From positions 3,534,001 through 3,598,000 of the forward strand of contig NZ_AP028908.1 of NCBI RefSeq assembly GCF_037076465.1: a DNA stretch of 64,000 nt, written 5' to 3'. Positions 8,791 through 16,424 of this stretch are shown here, one piece after another. Numbering within the stretch: the first letter of the stretch is position 1; each line of letters begins with the position of its first letter. The notes beneath the pieces are model-generated. The model ran no database searches. It was given only the letters and a program-made list of their open reading frames with translations, and was not told the origin of the DNA. This stretch comes from Pectobacterium araliae (GTDB lineage Bacteria > Pseudomonadota > Gammaproteobacteria > Enterobacterales > Enterobacteriaceae). The position numbers were made by a program, and so were the translations under genes.

Positions 8791-9948
8791 ATGCCACACC
8801 CTGACTACCTCGCCCAACTGGAGCGACACGCCCCTGAGTTTACCTTTACCGATAACAATGACGTGGTCGTTACCCGTCTGGGACTGTCGATCACCCTGTT
8901 CTTTAAACAGGGCTATACCCTGGAAAAACGCCAGAAAATACTCGCCTGCTACCGACGCTTTCGTGACGAGTTCGGTTCCCACCTGCGCTTTCATGCCCAC
9001 GAGTTCAAAGGCATGAAAAAATACAGCCCGGAGAATATCGCCAAAGTCGAAGCGGCTATCCTCAACAAGGGCATTTACGACTACGGCGGCTGGGATATCA
9101 GCGATGCCAAAAATAAGGATGAAGCCCCTAATTGTCTGATACGCTACCTGGATTCCCGCGAAGCGGGTGGTGATAAAAAGAACTCTTACTTCAACCTAGC
9201 TCTGCCCTGGTTTTACCTCAAAGAAGCACAGGGCATGGCACGCTTTACCGACTGGCTCACCTACCTGTGCCAGCAACTGGAGCCGGACAGCGGCGACTGC
9301 GGCCACTGCCTGAATCTGCCGCAAGATTTTGATGACGTCTGCCCTATTGAATATGCGCTGGCCAGGCGTTATCCCCCGCTCCAGGTCAATGCTAACGCCT
9401 TTGCTGACGCTATGCAGTACACCAACAGTACCCGCGGCGTGAACTGGATCACCGTGTTAAGTACCCGCTATATCACTCGGTTGGGCGGCGAAGACTGGGT
9501 GCGGCGCACGCTTTCCCAGACCCCGGACATCAGCATTACCCCCTATCCCGGCGGCCTGTTGATCCGTGCCGGACACTACCCGGATCTGACCCCGCTGACC
9601 GATGGCTTATCGCCCCAGTATCTGGCCGTTAACCAGTTGCTCCGCCCGATCCGCGTTCAACCACAGGAAGGCCATTCCCTGCATTCCTACGGCGTCAACC
9701 AGTTCGATGAACAATCAACCCGAGCCTGGTACGCCCGCTATGATCAGGGGCCGCTATCGATCACGCCCCTCAAATCCGGCACCCCGGCCTTGGTCAGCGG
9801 CTATTGGACGACCCCGTCACAGACCCGCACCCAGCGTTTTATCGCACAAGGCGAACTCGCTCCCTCGCTTTCACCCACGGAAGACACCCTGTGGCACCTC
9901 GATCATGAAGCCGAATCGCCCGACGATGTACCGGAAGCACAGCCATGA
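8791..9948 (+). CDS. DUF3396-type T6SS immunity protein, module 2, first copy
   Basis: 385 residues, homologous to the other four immunity proteins along the whole length. Distinct segments are WDISDAKNKDEAPN, DSREAGGDKKNSYFNLALP and ANAFADAMQYTNSTRG, plus RRTLSQTPD where others have RKELAKTPD. It lies 27 bases after effector copy 2 with the same CGGAG ribosome site as in modules 1 and 3. The stop codon overlaps the start of the next immunity gene by 4 bases (ATGA), so the two are translationally coupled. Confidence 0.78.
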   Translation: MPHPDYLAQLERHAPEFTFTDNNDVVVTRLGLSITLFFKQGYTLEKRQKILACYRRFRDEFGSHLRFHAHEFKGMKKYSPENIAKVEAAILNKGIYDYGGWDISDAKNKDEAPNCLIRYLDSREAGGDKKNSYFNLALPWFYLKEAQGMARFTDWLTYLCQQLEPDSGDCGHCLNLPQDFDDVCPIEYALARRYPPLQVNANAFADAMQYTNSTRGVNWITVLSTRYITRLGGEDWVRRTLSQTPDISITPYPGGLLIRAGHYPDLTPLTDGLSPQYLAVNQLLRPIRVQPQEGHSLHSYGVNQFDEQSTRAWYARYDQGPLSITPLKSGTPALVSGYWTTPSQTRTQRFIAQGELAPSLSPTEDTLWHLDHEAESPDDVPEAQP

Positions 9949-11114
9949 GCGTGACCATGCCACACCCTGACTACCTCGCCCAACTGGAGCGACACGCCCC
10001 CGAGTTTACCTTTACCGATAACAATGACGTGGTCGTTACTCGCCTGGGACTGTCGATCACCCTGTTCTTTAAACAGGGCTACACCCTGGAAAAACGCCAG
10101 AAAATACTCGCCTGCTTCCGGCGATTTCGTGAAGAGTTCGGTTCCCACCTGCGCTTCCATGCCCACGAGTTCAAAGGAATGAAGAAATACAGCCCGGAGA
10201 ACATTGCCAAAGTCGAAGCCGCTATCCTCAACAAGGGCATTTACGACTACGGCGGCTGGTACGTCAGCGATGCCAAGAATATGAGCGAAGCCCCTAATTT
10301 CCTGATGCGTTATCTGGATTCCCGAGAAGCGGGCGGTGATAAAAAGAACTCTTATCTCAGCCTGGTGCTGCCCTGGTTTTACCTCAAAGACGCACAGGGC
10401 ATGACACGCTTTACCGACTGGTTAACCTACCTGTGCCAGCAACTGGAGCCGGACAGCGGCGACTGCGGCCACTGCCTGAATTTGCCGAGGGACTATCACG
10501 ACTATTTTTCCATTGAATATGAGTTAGCCAGACGCTATCCGGCTTTGCAGGTAAATTCTGCGGTACATACTACTTGCATACACTATAACGATAGCACCCG
10601 CGGCGTGAACTGGATCACCGTATTACACAACCGCTATATCACCCGGTTGGGCGGCGAAGACTGGGTGCGCAAAGAACTGGCCAAAACCCCGGACATCAGC
10701 GTTACCCCCTATCCCGGCGGCCTGTTGATCCGTGCCGGACACTACCCGGATCTGACCCCGCTGACCGATGGCTTATCGCCCCAGTATCTGACCGTTAACC
10801 AGTTGCTCCGCCCGATACGCGTTCAACCGCAGGAAGGCCATTCCCTGCATTCCTACGGCGTCAACCAGTTCGATGAACAATCAACCCGAGCCTGGTACGC
10901 CCGCTATGATCAGGGGCCGCTATCGATCACGCCCCTCAAATCCAGCACCCCGGCCTTGGTCAGCGGCTACTGGACGACCCCGTCACAGACCCGCACCCAG
11001 CGTTTTATCGCACAGGGCGAACTCGCCCCTTCACTTTCACCCACGGAAGACACCCTGTGGCACCTCGATCATGAAGCCGAATCGCCCGGCGATGTACCGG
11101 AGGCACAGCCATGA
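9945..11114 (+). CDS. DUF3396-type T6SS immunity protein, module 2, second copy
   Basis: 389 residues. The start at 9945 overlaps the previous stop and gives MSVTMPHPDY; an internal ATG at 9957 would reproduce the start used by the stand-alone copies, so either may be used. The most divergent segment is residues ~180-220 (NLPRDYHDYFSIEYELA, NSAVHTTCIHYNDS), with extra Cys and Thr. The C-terminal half is nearly identical to the other copies. Whether this copy protects against effector 2 or against foreign relatives cannot be told. Its stop overlaps the ATG of the second PAAR remnant. Confidence 0.78.
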   Translation: MSVTMPHPDYLAQLERHAPEFTFTDNNDVVVTRLGLSITLFFKQGYTLEKRQKILACFRRFREEFGSHLRFHAHEFKGMKKYSPENIAKVEAAILNKGIYDYGGWYVSDAKNMSEAPNFLMRYLDSREAGGDKKNSYLSLVLPWFYLKDAQGMTRFTDWLTYLCQQLEPDSGDCGHCLNLPRDYHDYFSIEYELARRYPALQVNSAVHTTCIHYNDSTRGVNWITVLHNRYITRLGGEDWVRKELAKTPDISVTPYPGGLLIRAGHYPDLTPLTDGLSPQYLTVNQLLRPIRVQPQEGHSLHSYGVNQFDEQSTRAWYARYDQGPLSITPLKSSTPALVSGYWTTPSQTRTQRFIAQGELAPSLSPTEDTLWHLDHEAESPGDVPEAQP

Positions 11115-11207
11115 GATCCCGTTATAGAGGAGAAAAAGGGATTATTGTGAGCAATACCCTTACACGATGACGTTACCGGAATAACGCCTGAAACATTCAA
11201 GGAGTAA
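11111..11207 (+). pseudogene. Decayed PAAR gene between modules 2 and 3
   Basis: Same structure as the remnant at 7316. An ATG overlapping the immunity stop reads MRSRYRGEKGIIVSNTLTR and a TGA at 11168-11170; then 11172-11207 reads VTGITPETFKE and stop in another frame. The two remnants share their deletion points, so the decay happened once, before the last module duplication, or was copied by gene conversion. They differ by several substitutions, as expected for DNA without selection. Confidence 0.75.
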
Positions 11208-11211
11208 CACC

Positions 11212-12558
11212 ATGAGCAACCCTGGCACCCTATGCCCCGCCGTCACCTCCATTACCTGCACCATGGAGCAAGGTCGCTTTCCTGCCGATGCTGACCCGTG
11301 CTATCTGGCGCAAAAAGCCGAGCTTGCCCTGCGTTTACCGCAGCGTATCGTCACCAAAGTCGGCCTGCTGCGTTTTTTAAACCAGGTGGTGATGAGCGGG
11401 CTGATCCGTATTGAAGAGCGCAAAGCCGACTATCTGTGGGACTACAAGGCGGAAGTAGTCTTTGCCATCGCCTATCCCGTCCCCCTGCCGATGCTGACCA
11501 GCCGTGAAGCCTCGAAAGAAGCCTACGGTGATAACCTGCCACAATCCAGCAATCCCTTTGCCAGACCGTCGTCTGAAAACTGGATAAAACATAACATCGA
11601 AGGGATGCGCCGCCCGGATATTATTCTGGTCAACGACCCGAATCGCCGCTGGCCAGGGCGCGGTGCCACCTATTTTGATGGTCAGGCCCACCGCGATAAC
11701 CTGAAGATGCTGATCGAAGTTAAATTTCCTAATGACTCACTATCGAAGGGACAGCGTAGAGACTATACCTTAATCGCAACCGATGATCGGTTTGGCGTGA
11801 TGCGTATCGAAGACAACCGTACCGAGAAACAAAAAGCGTATGACAAACAGTACAATGCCGCCACCCGACCGAGTGCCGCGCGCTATGTGCTGCCACCGAT
11901 AGTGAGCGAACAGGAGACTGCCCAACCCGCTGCGCTTCCCCTGCCGCCCGCCGAAGGCATTCCTGGTTCCATACCGCAACCATTGTCCCAAAACCTGCCC
12001 CTGTTAAGCACCACACCCTGGGCGTACCTGCCCTCGGTAGAAGACTGGTTGCGGCTCGGTGATGAAGTATCCAGTCTGGCAGAGCAAGGCTGGGAGTTCG
12101 TCCGCGACAGCACCCGGGAAGCCTTTCGTCCCTTTGGAGCCTGGGTAAAGGAAAAAGGCAGTTGGCGGTGTCAGGAAATGATTGACTCTTTTACCCAACA
12201 GGCCAGCTACACCCTTAGTTGGCTCAGCGACAAGACCAGTGAAGTCATCACCTGGACATCAGCACAGCTTCAGGCGCTCTGGCAAACCACACTGGCAGAT
12301 ATGGATATCACGCTGGACTACCTACAACAAATCGACTGGGTACAGATACTGCATGATATCGGCGACGGCACGGTACAGTTACTCATTAAGGCTGGCGATA
12401 TCCTGGTGACGGTTATCGTGACGCTGGCCGTAGCCGCTGCACTGGTGCTACTGGTCGTGGCTATCGCCGCCGCAATTGCCGCTGGCGGGGCCGCCGTAGC
12501 CGCGCTGTTCGCTTCACTGGCCGCCGTTGGCGGCGGTACTCTGACCATTGCCCAGTAA
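11212..12558 (+). CDS. VRR-NUC-type nuclease T6SS effector, copy 3
   Basis: 448 residues. The N-terminus (MSNPGTLCPAV) matches copy 1, while residues ~86-133 (IAYPVPLPMLTSREAS, SSNPFARPSSENW, KHNIEGMRRPD) mix features of copies 1 and 2. Residues ~174-193 (NDSLSKGQRRDYTLIATDD) are its own. The catalytic Asp, Glu, Lys and Gln are present. The C-terminal Ala-rich hydrophobic segment is nearly as in copy 2. This mosaic pattern points to recombination among the copies. It is followed by two immunity genes and the only intact PAAR. Confidence 0.8.
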   Translation: MSNPGTLCPAVTSITCTMEQGRFPADADPCYLAQKAELALRLPQRIVTKVGLLRFLNQVVMSGLIRIEERKADYLWDYKAEVVFAIAYPVPLPMLTSREASKEAYGDNLPQSSNPFARPSSENWIKHNIEGMRRPDIILVNDPNRRWPGRGATYFDGQAHRDNLKMLIEVKFPNDSLSKGQRRDYTLIATDDRFGVMRIEDNRTEKQKAYDKQYNAATRPSAARYVLPPIVSEQETAQPAALPLPPAEGIPGSIPQPLSQNLPLLSTTPWAYLPSVEDWLRLGDEVSSLAEQGWEFVRDSTREAFRPFGAWVKEKGSWRCQEMIDSFTQQASYTLSWLSDKTSEVITWTSAQLQALWQTTLADMDITLDYLQQIDWVQILHDIGDGTVQLLIKAGDILVTVIVTLAVAAALVLLVVAIAAAIAAGGAAVAALFASLAAVGGGTLTIAQ

Positions 12559-12585
12559 TCACACTATTCATCAATCGGAGTCGCT

Positions 12586-13743
12586 ATGCCACACCCTGAC
12601 TACCTCGCCCAACTGGAGCGACACGCCCCCGAGTTTACCTTTACCGATAACAATGACGTGGTGGTTACCCGTCTGGGGCTATCGATCACCCTGTTCTTTA
12701 AACAGGGCTACACCCTGGAAAAACGCCAGAAAATACTCGCCTGCTTCCGGCGCTTTCGTGACGAGTTCGGTTCCCACCTGCGCTTCCATGCCCACGAGTT
12801 CAAAAGCATGAAAAAATACAGCCCGGAGAATATCGCCAAAGTCGAAGCGGCTATCCTCAACAAGGGCATTTACGACTACGGCGGCTGGGATATCAGCGAT
12901 GCCAAAAATAAGGATGAAGCCCCCAATGTCATGATGCACTACCTGGACTCTCGTGAAGCGGGAGGCAATCAACAAAACTCTTATCTCAGCCTGGTGCTGC
13001 CCTGGTTTTACCTCAAAGATACACATGGCATGGCGCGTTTTACCGACTGGTTAACCTACCTGTGCCAGCAACTGGAGCCGGACAGCGGCGACTGCGGCCA
13101 CTGCCTGAATCTGCCGCAAGATTATGATGACGTCTGCCCTATCGAATATGCGCTAGCCAGACGTTATCCCCCGCTTCAGGTCAATGCCAACGTCTTCGCT
13201 GCGTCTATTCACTACAACAACAGTACCCGCGGCGTGAACTGGATCACCGTGTTACACAACCGCTATATCTCCCGATTAGGCGGGGAGGACTGGGTGCGCA
13301 AAGAACTGGCTAAAACCCCGGACATCAGCATTACTCCCTATCCTGGTGGCCTGTTGATCCGTGCCGGGCAGTACCCGGATCTGACTCCGCTGACCGATGG
13401 CTTATCGCCCCAGTATCTGGCCGTTAACCAGTTGCTCCGTCCGATACGCGTTCAACCGCAGGAAGGCCACTCCCTGCATTTTTATGGCGTCAACCAGTTT
13501 AATGGGGCATCGACCCGGGCCTGGTACGCCCGCTATGATCAGGGGCCGCTATCGATCACGCCCCTCAAATCCGGCACCCCGGCCTTGGTCAGCGGCTACT
13601 GGACGACCCCGTCACAGACCCGCACGCTGCGTTTTATCGCACAGGGCGAACTCGCCCCTTCACTTTCAACCACTGAAGACACCCTGTGGCACCTCGATCA
13701 TGAAGCTGAATCGCCCGACGATGTACCGGAGGCACAGTCATGA
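12586..13743 (+). CDS. DUF3396-type T6SS immunity protein, module 3, first copy
   Basis: 385 residues. Its diagnostic segments are EFKSMKKYSP (Ser for Gly), APNVMMHYLDSREAGGNQQNS, LKDTHGMARF and ANVFAASIHYNNS. The WDISDAKNKDEAPN block is shared with the first immunity copy of module 2, while the C-terminal half (FYGVNQFNGASTRAWY, TRTLRF) agrees with module 1, again a mosaic. The gene is 27 bases behind effector 3 and overlaps the next immunity gene by 4 bases (ATGA). Confidence 0.78.
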   Translation: MPHPDYLAQLERHAPEFTFTDNNDVVVTRLGLSITLFFKQGYTLEKRQKILACFRRFRDEFGSHLRFHAHEFKSMKKYSPENIAKVEAAILNKGIYDYGGWDISDAKNKDEAPNVMMHYLDSREAGGNQQNSYLSLVLPWFYLKDTHGMARFTDWLTYLCQQLEPDSGDCGHCLNLPQDYDDVCPIEYALARRYPPLQVNANVFAASIHYNNSTRGVNWITVLHNRYISRLGGEDWVRKELAKTPDISITPYPGGLLIRAGQYPDLTPLTDGLSPQYLAVNQLLRPIRVQPQEGHSLHFYGVNQFNGASTRAWYARYDQGPLSITPLKSGTPALVSGYWTTPSQTRTLRFIAQGELAPSLSTTEDTLWHLDHEAESPDDVPEAQS

Positions 13744-14909
13744 GCGTGACCATGCCACACCCTGACTACCTCGCCCAACTGGAGCGACACGCCCCCGCCT
13801 TTACTTTTACCGACAACCATGACGTGGCCGTCACCCGTCTGGGGCTGTCTATTACCCTGTATTTTAAACAGGGCTACACCCTGGAAAAACGCCACAAGAT
13901 ACTCGCCTGCTACCGGCGCTTTCGTGAAGAGTTCGATACCCATCTGCGCTTCCATGCCCACGAGTTCAAAGGCATGAAAAAATACAGTCCGGAGAATATC
14001 GCCAAAGTCGAAGCGGCTATCCTGAACAAGGGCATCTACGACCAAAGCAGTTGGGATATCAGCGATGCCAAAAACATGGGCGAAGCCCCCAACTGCCTGA
14101 TGCGCTATCTGGACTCCCGCGAAGCGGGCGGTGATCAACAGAACTCTTATCTCACGCTGGTTTTGCCCTGGTTTTACCTCAAAGACCTACAGGGTATGGC
14201 ACGTTTTACCGACTGGCTCACCTACCTGTGCCAGCAACTGGAGCCGGACAGCGGCGACTGCGGTCACTGCCTGAACCTGCCGCAGGACTATGATGACTAT
14301 TGCCCTCTCGAATACGATCTGGCCAGACGCTATCCTTCACTTCAGGTCAATGCCAACGCCTTTGCTGCCAAAAGGCATTACACCGATAGCACCCGCGGCG
14401 TGAACTGGATCACCGTGTTACACAACCGCTATATCTCCCGATTAGGCGGGGAGGACTGGGTGCGTAAAGAACTGGCTAAAACCCCGGACATCAGCATTAC
14501 TCCCTATCCCGGTGGCCTGTTGATCCGTGCCGGGCAGTACCCGGATCTGACTCCGCTGACCGATGGCTTATCGCCCCAGTATCTGGCCGTTAACCAGTTG
14601 CTCCGTCCGATACGCGTTCAACCGCAGGAAGGCCACTCCCTGCATTTTTATGGCGTCAACCAGTTCGATGAGCAATCAACCCGAGCCTGGTACGCCCGCT
14701 ATGATCAGGGGCCACTATCGATCACGCCCCTCAAATCCGGCACCCCGGCCTTGGTCAGCGGCTACTGGACGACCCCGTCACAGACCCGCACCCAGCGTTT
14801 TATCGCACAAGGCGAACTCGCCCCCTCGCTTTCACCCACGGAAGACACACTGTGGCACCTCGATCATGAAGCCGAATCGCCCGACGATGTACCGGAGGCA
14901 CAACAATGA
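13740..14909 (+). CDS. DUF3396-type T6SS immunity protein, module 3, second copy
   Basis: 389 residues, starting MSVTMPHPDY like its counterpart in module 2. The N-terminal third is the most diverged of the five (APAFTFTDNHDVAVTRL, LYFKQGYTLEKRHKIL, GIYDQSSWDISDAKNMGEAPN). ANAFAAKRHYTDS resembles module 1. Its stop overlaps the PAAR start by 4 bases, so effector, both immunity genes and the tip protein of this module would be made from one coupled message. Confidence 0.78.
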   Translation: MSVTMPHPDYLAQLERHAPAFTFTDNHDVAVTRLGLSITLYFKQGYTLEKRHKILACYRRFREEFDTHLRFHAHEFKGMKKYSPENIAKVEAAILNKGIYDQSSWDISDAKNMGEAPNCLMRYLDSREAGGDQQNSYLTLVLPWFYLKDLQGMARFTDWLTYLCQQLEPDSGDCGHCLNLPQDYDDYCPLEYDLARRYPSLQVNANAFAAKRHYTDSTRGVNWITVLHNRYISRLGGEDWVRKELAKTPDISITPYPGGLLIRAGQYPDLTPLTDGLSPQYLAVNQLLRPIRVQPQEGHSLHFYGVNQFDEQSTRAWYARYDQGPLSITPLKSGTPALVSGYWTTPSQTRTQRFIAQGELAPSLSPTEDTLWHLDHEAESPDDVPEAQQ

Positions 14910-15175
14910 GGACGGTGATACAGGGAAAGAAAGTCATTCTGGTGGGTGATACGACAACAACCGGCGGTAAAGTGCTTAGTGGTTCTGCGTTAGCCAATCA
15001 AACACAGGCAATAGCACGTCAAGGAGACCCCGTATTTTGCCCAGTCTGCAAGGTAACAGGCATAATTAGCGAAGGCAGTACACTCGCCAACATTGCAGGC
15101 AACCCCATCGCACTCGAAGGGCACACCGTCACTTGCGGTTGCCCTGATGGCTGCACGTTAGTCGCCTTGGCATAA
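14906..15175 (+). CDS. PAAR-domain T6SS spike-tip protein
   Basis: 89 residues, the usual size of a stand-alone PAAR protein that sharpens the VgrG tip. PAAR features are the start MRTVIQGKKVILVGDTTTTGG, the central IARQGDPVFCPVC and the end GNPIALEGHTVTCGCPDGCTLVALA. Cys residues at 45, 48, 77, 79 and 83 plus His73 could bind the tip metal; classical PAAR proteins use three His and one Cys. The ATG overlaps the stop of the last immunity gene (ATGA). It is the only intact tip gene for three effectors in this cluster, and closes it. Confidence 0.88.
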   Translation: MRTVIQGKKVILVGDTTTTGGKVLSGSALANQTQAIARQGDPVFCPVCKVTGIISEGSTLANIAGNPIALEGHTVTCGCPDGCTLVALA

Positions 15176-15201
15176 CATTCTGTGTCATCGACTTGTCCGA
15201 G

Positions 15202-15240
15202 AAAATTGCCCCTGTCATAGACATGATAGGGGCAATAGCC
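15202..15240 (-). terminator. Terminator after rhiN
   Basis: Stem ATTGCCCCTGTCAT (15205-15218) pairs with ATGATAGGGGCAAT (15223-15236) through one G-T pair, loop AGAC. On the minus strand it is followed by TTTTC, so it ends rhiN. On the plus strand it lacks a T run but may still slow transcripts coming from the PAAR gene. Confidence 0.8.
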
Positions 15241-15241
15241 G

Positions 15242-16387
15242 TTACAAATATACCCGCAAGTATTCCGCCAGACACAGAATCGCCATTGCCTGACCGTACG
15301 GCATGGAGGTCAACGCGATATTGCGGTAGAAATCCAGATCATTACCCATCGCGGTGCCGAATGATACCTGCGTCAGTTCACCGTCCTGATTAACGTGATT
15401 AATCACGCCGCGAATGGCTTTCTCCGCTACCTCTGCGTAGCTCGGGTCGACGTAGCGCTTGCGTACCGCTTTCAGGATCCCGTAGGCAAAACCAGCGGTT
15501 GCCGAGCTTTCAAGGTACGAATTCGGATCGTCGATCAGCGTGTGCCACAGGCCGCTGTCATCCTGATATTTCGCCAATGCTTCAATCTGGCTTTCCAGCA
15601 CCTGCAACAGGAAGCGACGCGTCGCGTTGTTTTCCGGCAGATCCAGTAGTTCGATAAATTCAGGAATAACGATCGTCAGCCAGCTGTTTCCACGTGCCCA
15701 GCGCGCTTTGGCATAGTTGTGCTGCCCTTCGAACGTCCAGCCGTGGAACCACAGGCCGCTTTCGCGATCCATCAGATATTGCACGTGCAGCAGGAACTGA
15801 TATGTGGCTTCTTCTACAAACTCCGGCCGGTTTAACAGCTTGCCGATTTTCGCCAGCGGCAACACGCTCATCATCAGCGTGTCGTCCCACAGCTGCTGGT
15901 GGTTTTCGTTGTTATAAACAATGTGCTGCAAGCCCTGCTTGTTCGTGCGCGGCATTTCATACATCACCCACTCCGCCCAGCGCTCCAGATACGGCAGCCA
16001 GCGGGCATCGCCCGTTTCTTCATAGCGATAAGCCAGCGTCAGGAACGGGCACACGGTGTTCACGTTCTTCGTCGGTGTGCCTTCCGCCAGACGTTCAGTA
16101 AACCAGTCGTCAATGATGGCGCGCATCTGCTCGTCACCTGTCTGCTGGTAATACTGATAAATCCCGTACAGCCCGATGCCGTGCGTCCACTCCCATCCCG
16201 CCCAGCCTTTGGTATCAATCACCCGACCATCGTCCAGCCGTAACAAGAACTCACCGGTTTTATCCTCGATATTCACCAGGTTGTCGGTGATACGGCAAAT
16301 CAGCGCCTTCAGATCCTCACGGGAGATGAAGCGTTCCGGCTGACGTAAAAGCGGGCTATGTTTTACACTGAATACGGTCATAGTCAT
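15242..16387 (-). CDS. rhiN: Unsaturated rhamnogalacturonyl hydrolase (GH105)
   Basis: 381 residues of the GH105 family (YteR/RhiN), which removes the unsaturated galacturonic residue from rhamnogalacturonan fragments made by pectin lyases. It has no signal peptide, so it acts in the cytoplasm after import. The (alpha/alpha)6-barrel signature is visible: DTKGWAGWEWTHGIGLYGI, LWDDTLMMSVLPLAK (WDDT at about 167-170, containing the catalytic Asp of the family), SGLWFHGWTFEGQ and WARGNSWL. It lies 37 bases downstream of the transporter gene rhiT on the same strand, the arrangement known from Dickeya rhiTN, and ends at a good terminator. Confidence 0.92.
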   Translation of the reverse strand: MTMTVFSVKHSPLLRQPERFISREDLKALICRITDNLVNIEDKTGEFLLRLDDGRVIDTKGWAGWEWTHGIGLYGIYQYYQQTGDEQMRAIIDDWFTERLAEGTPTKNVNTVCPFLTLAYRYEETGDARWLPYLERWAEWVMYEMPRTNKQGLQHIVYNNENHQQLWDDTLMMSVLPLAKIGKLLNRPEFVEEATYQFLLHVQYLMDRESGLWFHGWTFEGQHNYAKARWARGNSWLTIVIPEFIELLDLPENNATRRFLLQVLESQIEALAKYQDDSGLWHTLIDDPNSYLESSATAGFAYGILKAVRKRYVDPSYAEVAEKAIRGVINHVNQDGELTQVSFGTAMGNDLDFYRNIALTSMPYGQAMAILCLAEYLRVYL

Positions 16388-16424
16388 TCATCCAATTGAG
16401 TTATCAGTTAACAGTTCAATACAG

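Larger units (their letters stand above)
7417..11207 (+). repeat. Tandem module 2: effector + two immunity genes + PAAR remnant
   Basis: Second direct repeat. The distance from its effector start to that of module 3 is 3795 bases. The order effector, immunity, coupled immunity, PAAR start is the same as in module 3, where the PAAR is intact. Confidence 0.9.
11212..14909 (+). repeat. Tandem module 3: effector + two immunity genes, followed by intact PAAR
   Basis: Third direct repeat. It differs from module 2 chiefly in having an intact PAAR gene behind it, and so shows what the ancestral module probably looked like. Confidence 0.9.

Noticed and set aside
4791..14909. CRISPR or phage tail fibre array as explanation of the repeats
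   Set aside because: The repeats are kilobase-size coding modules with intact frames; no short spaced repeats or phage structural genes.
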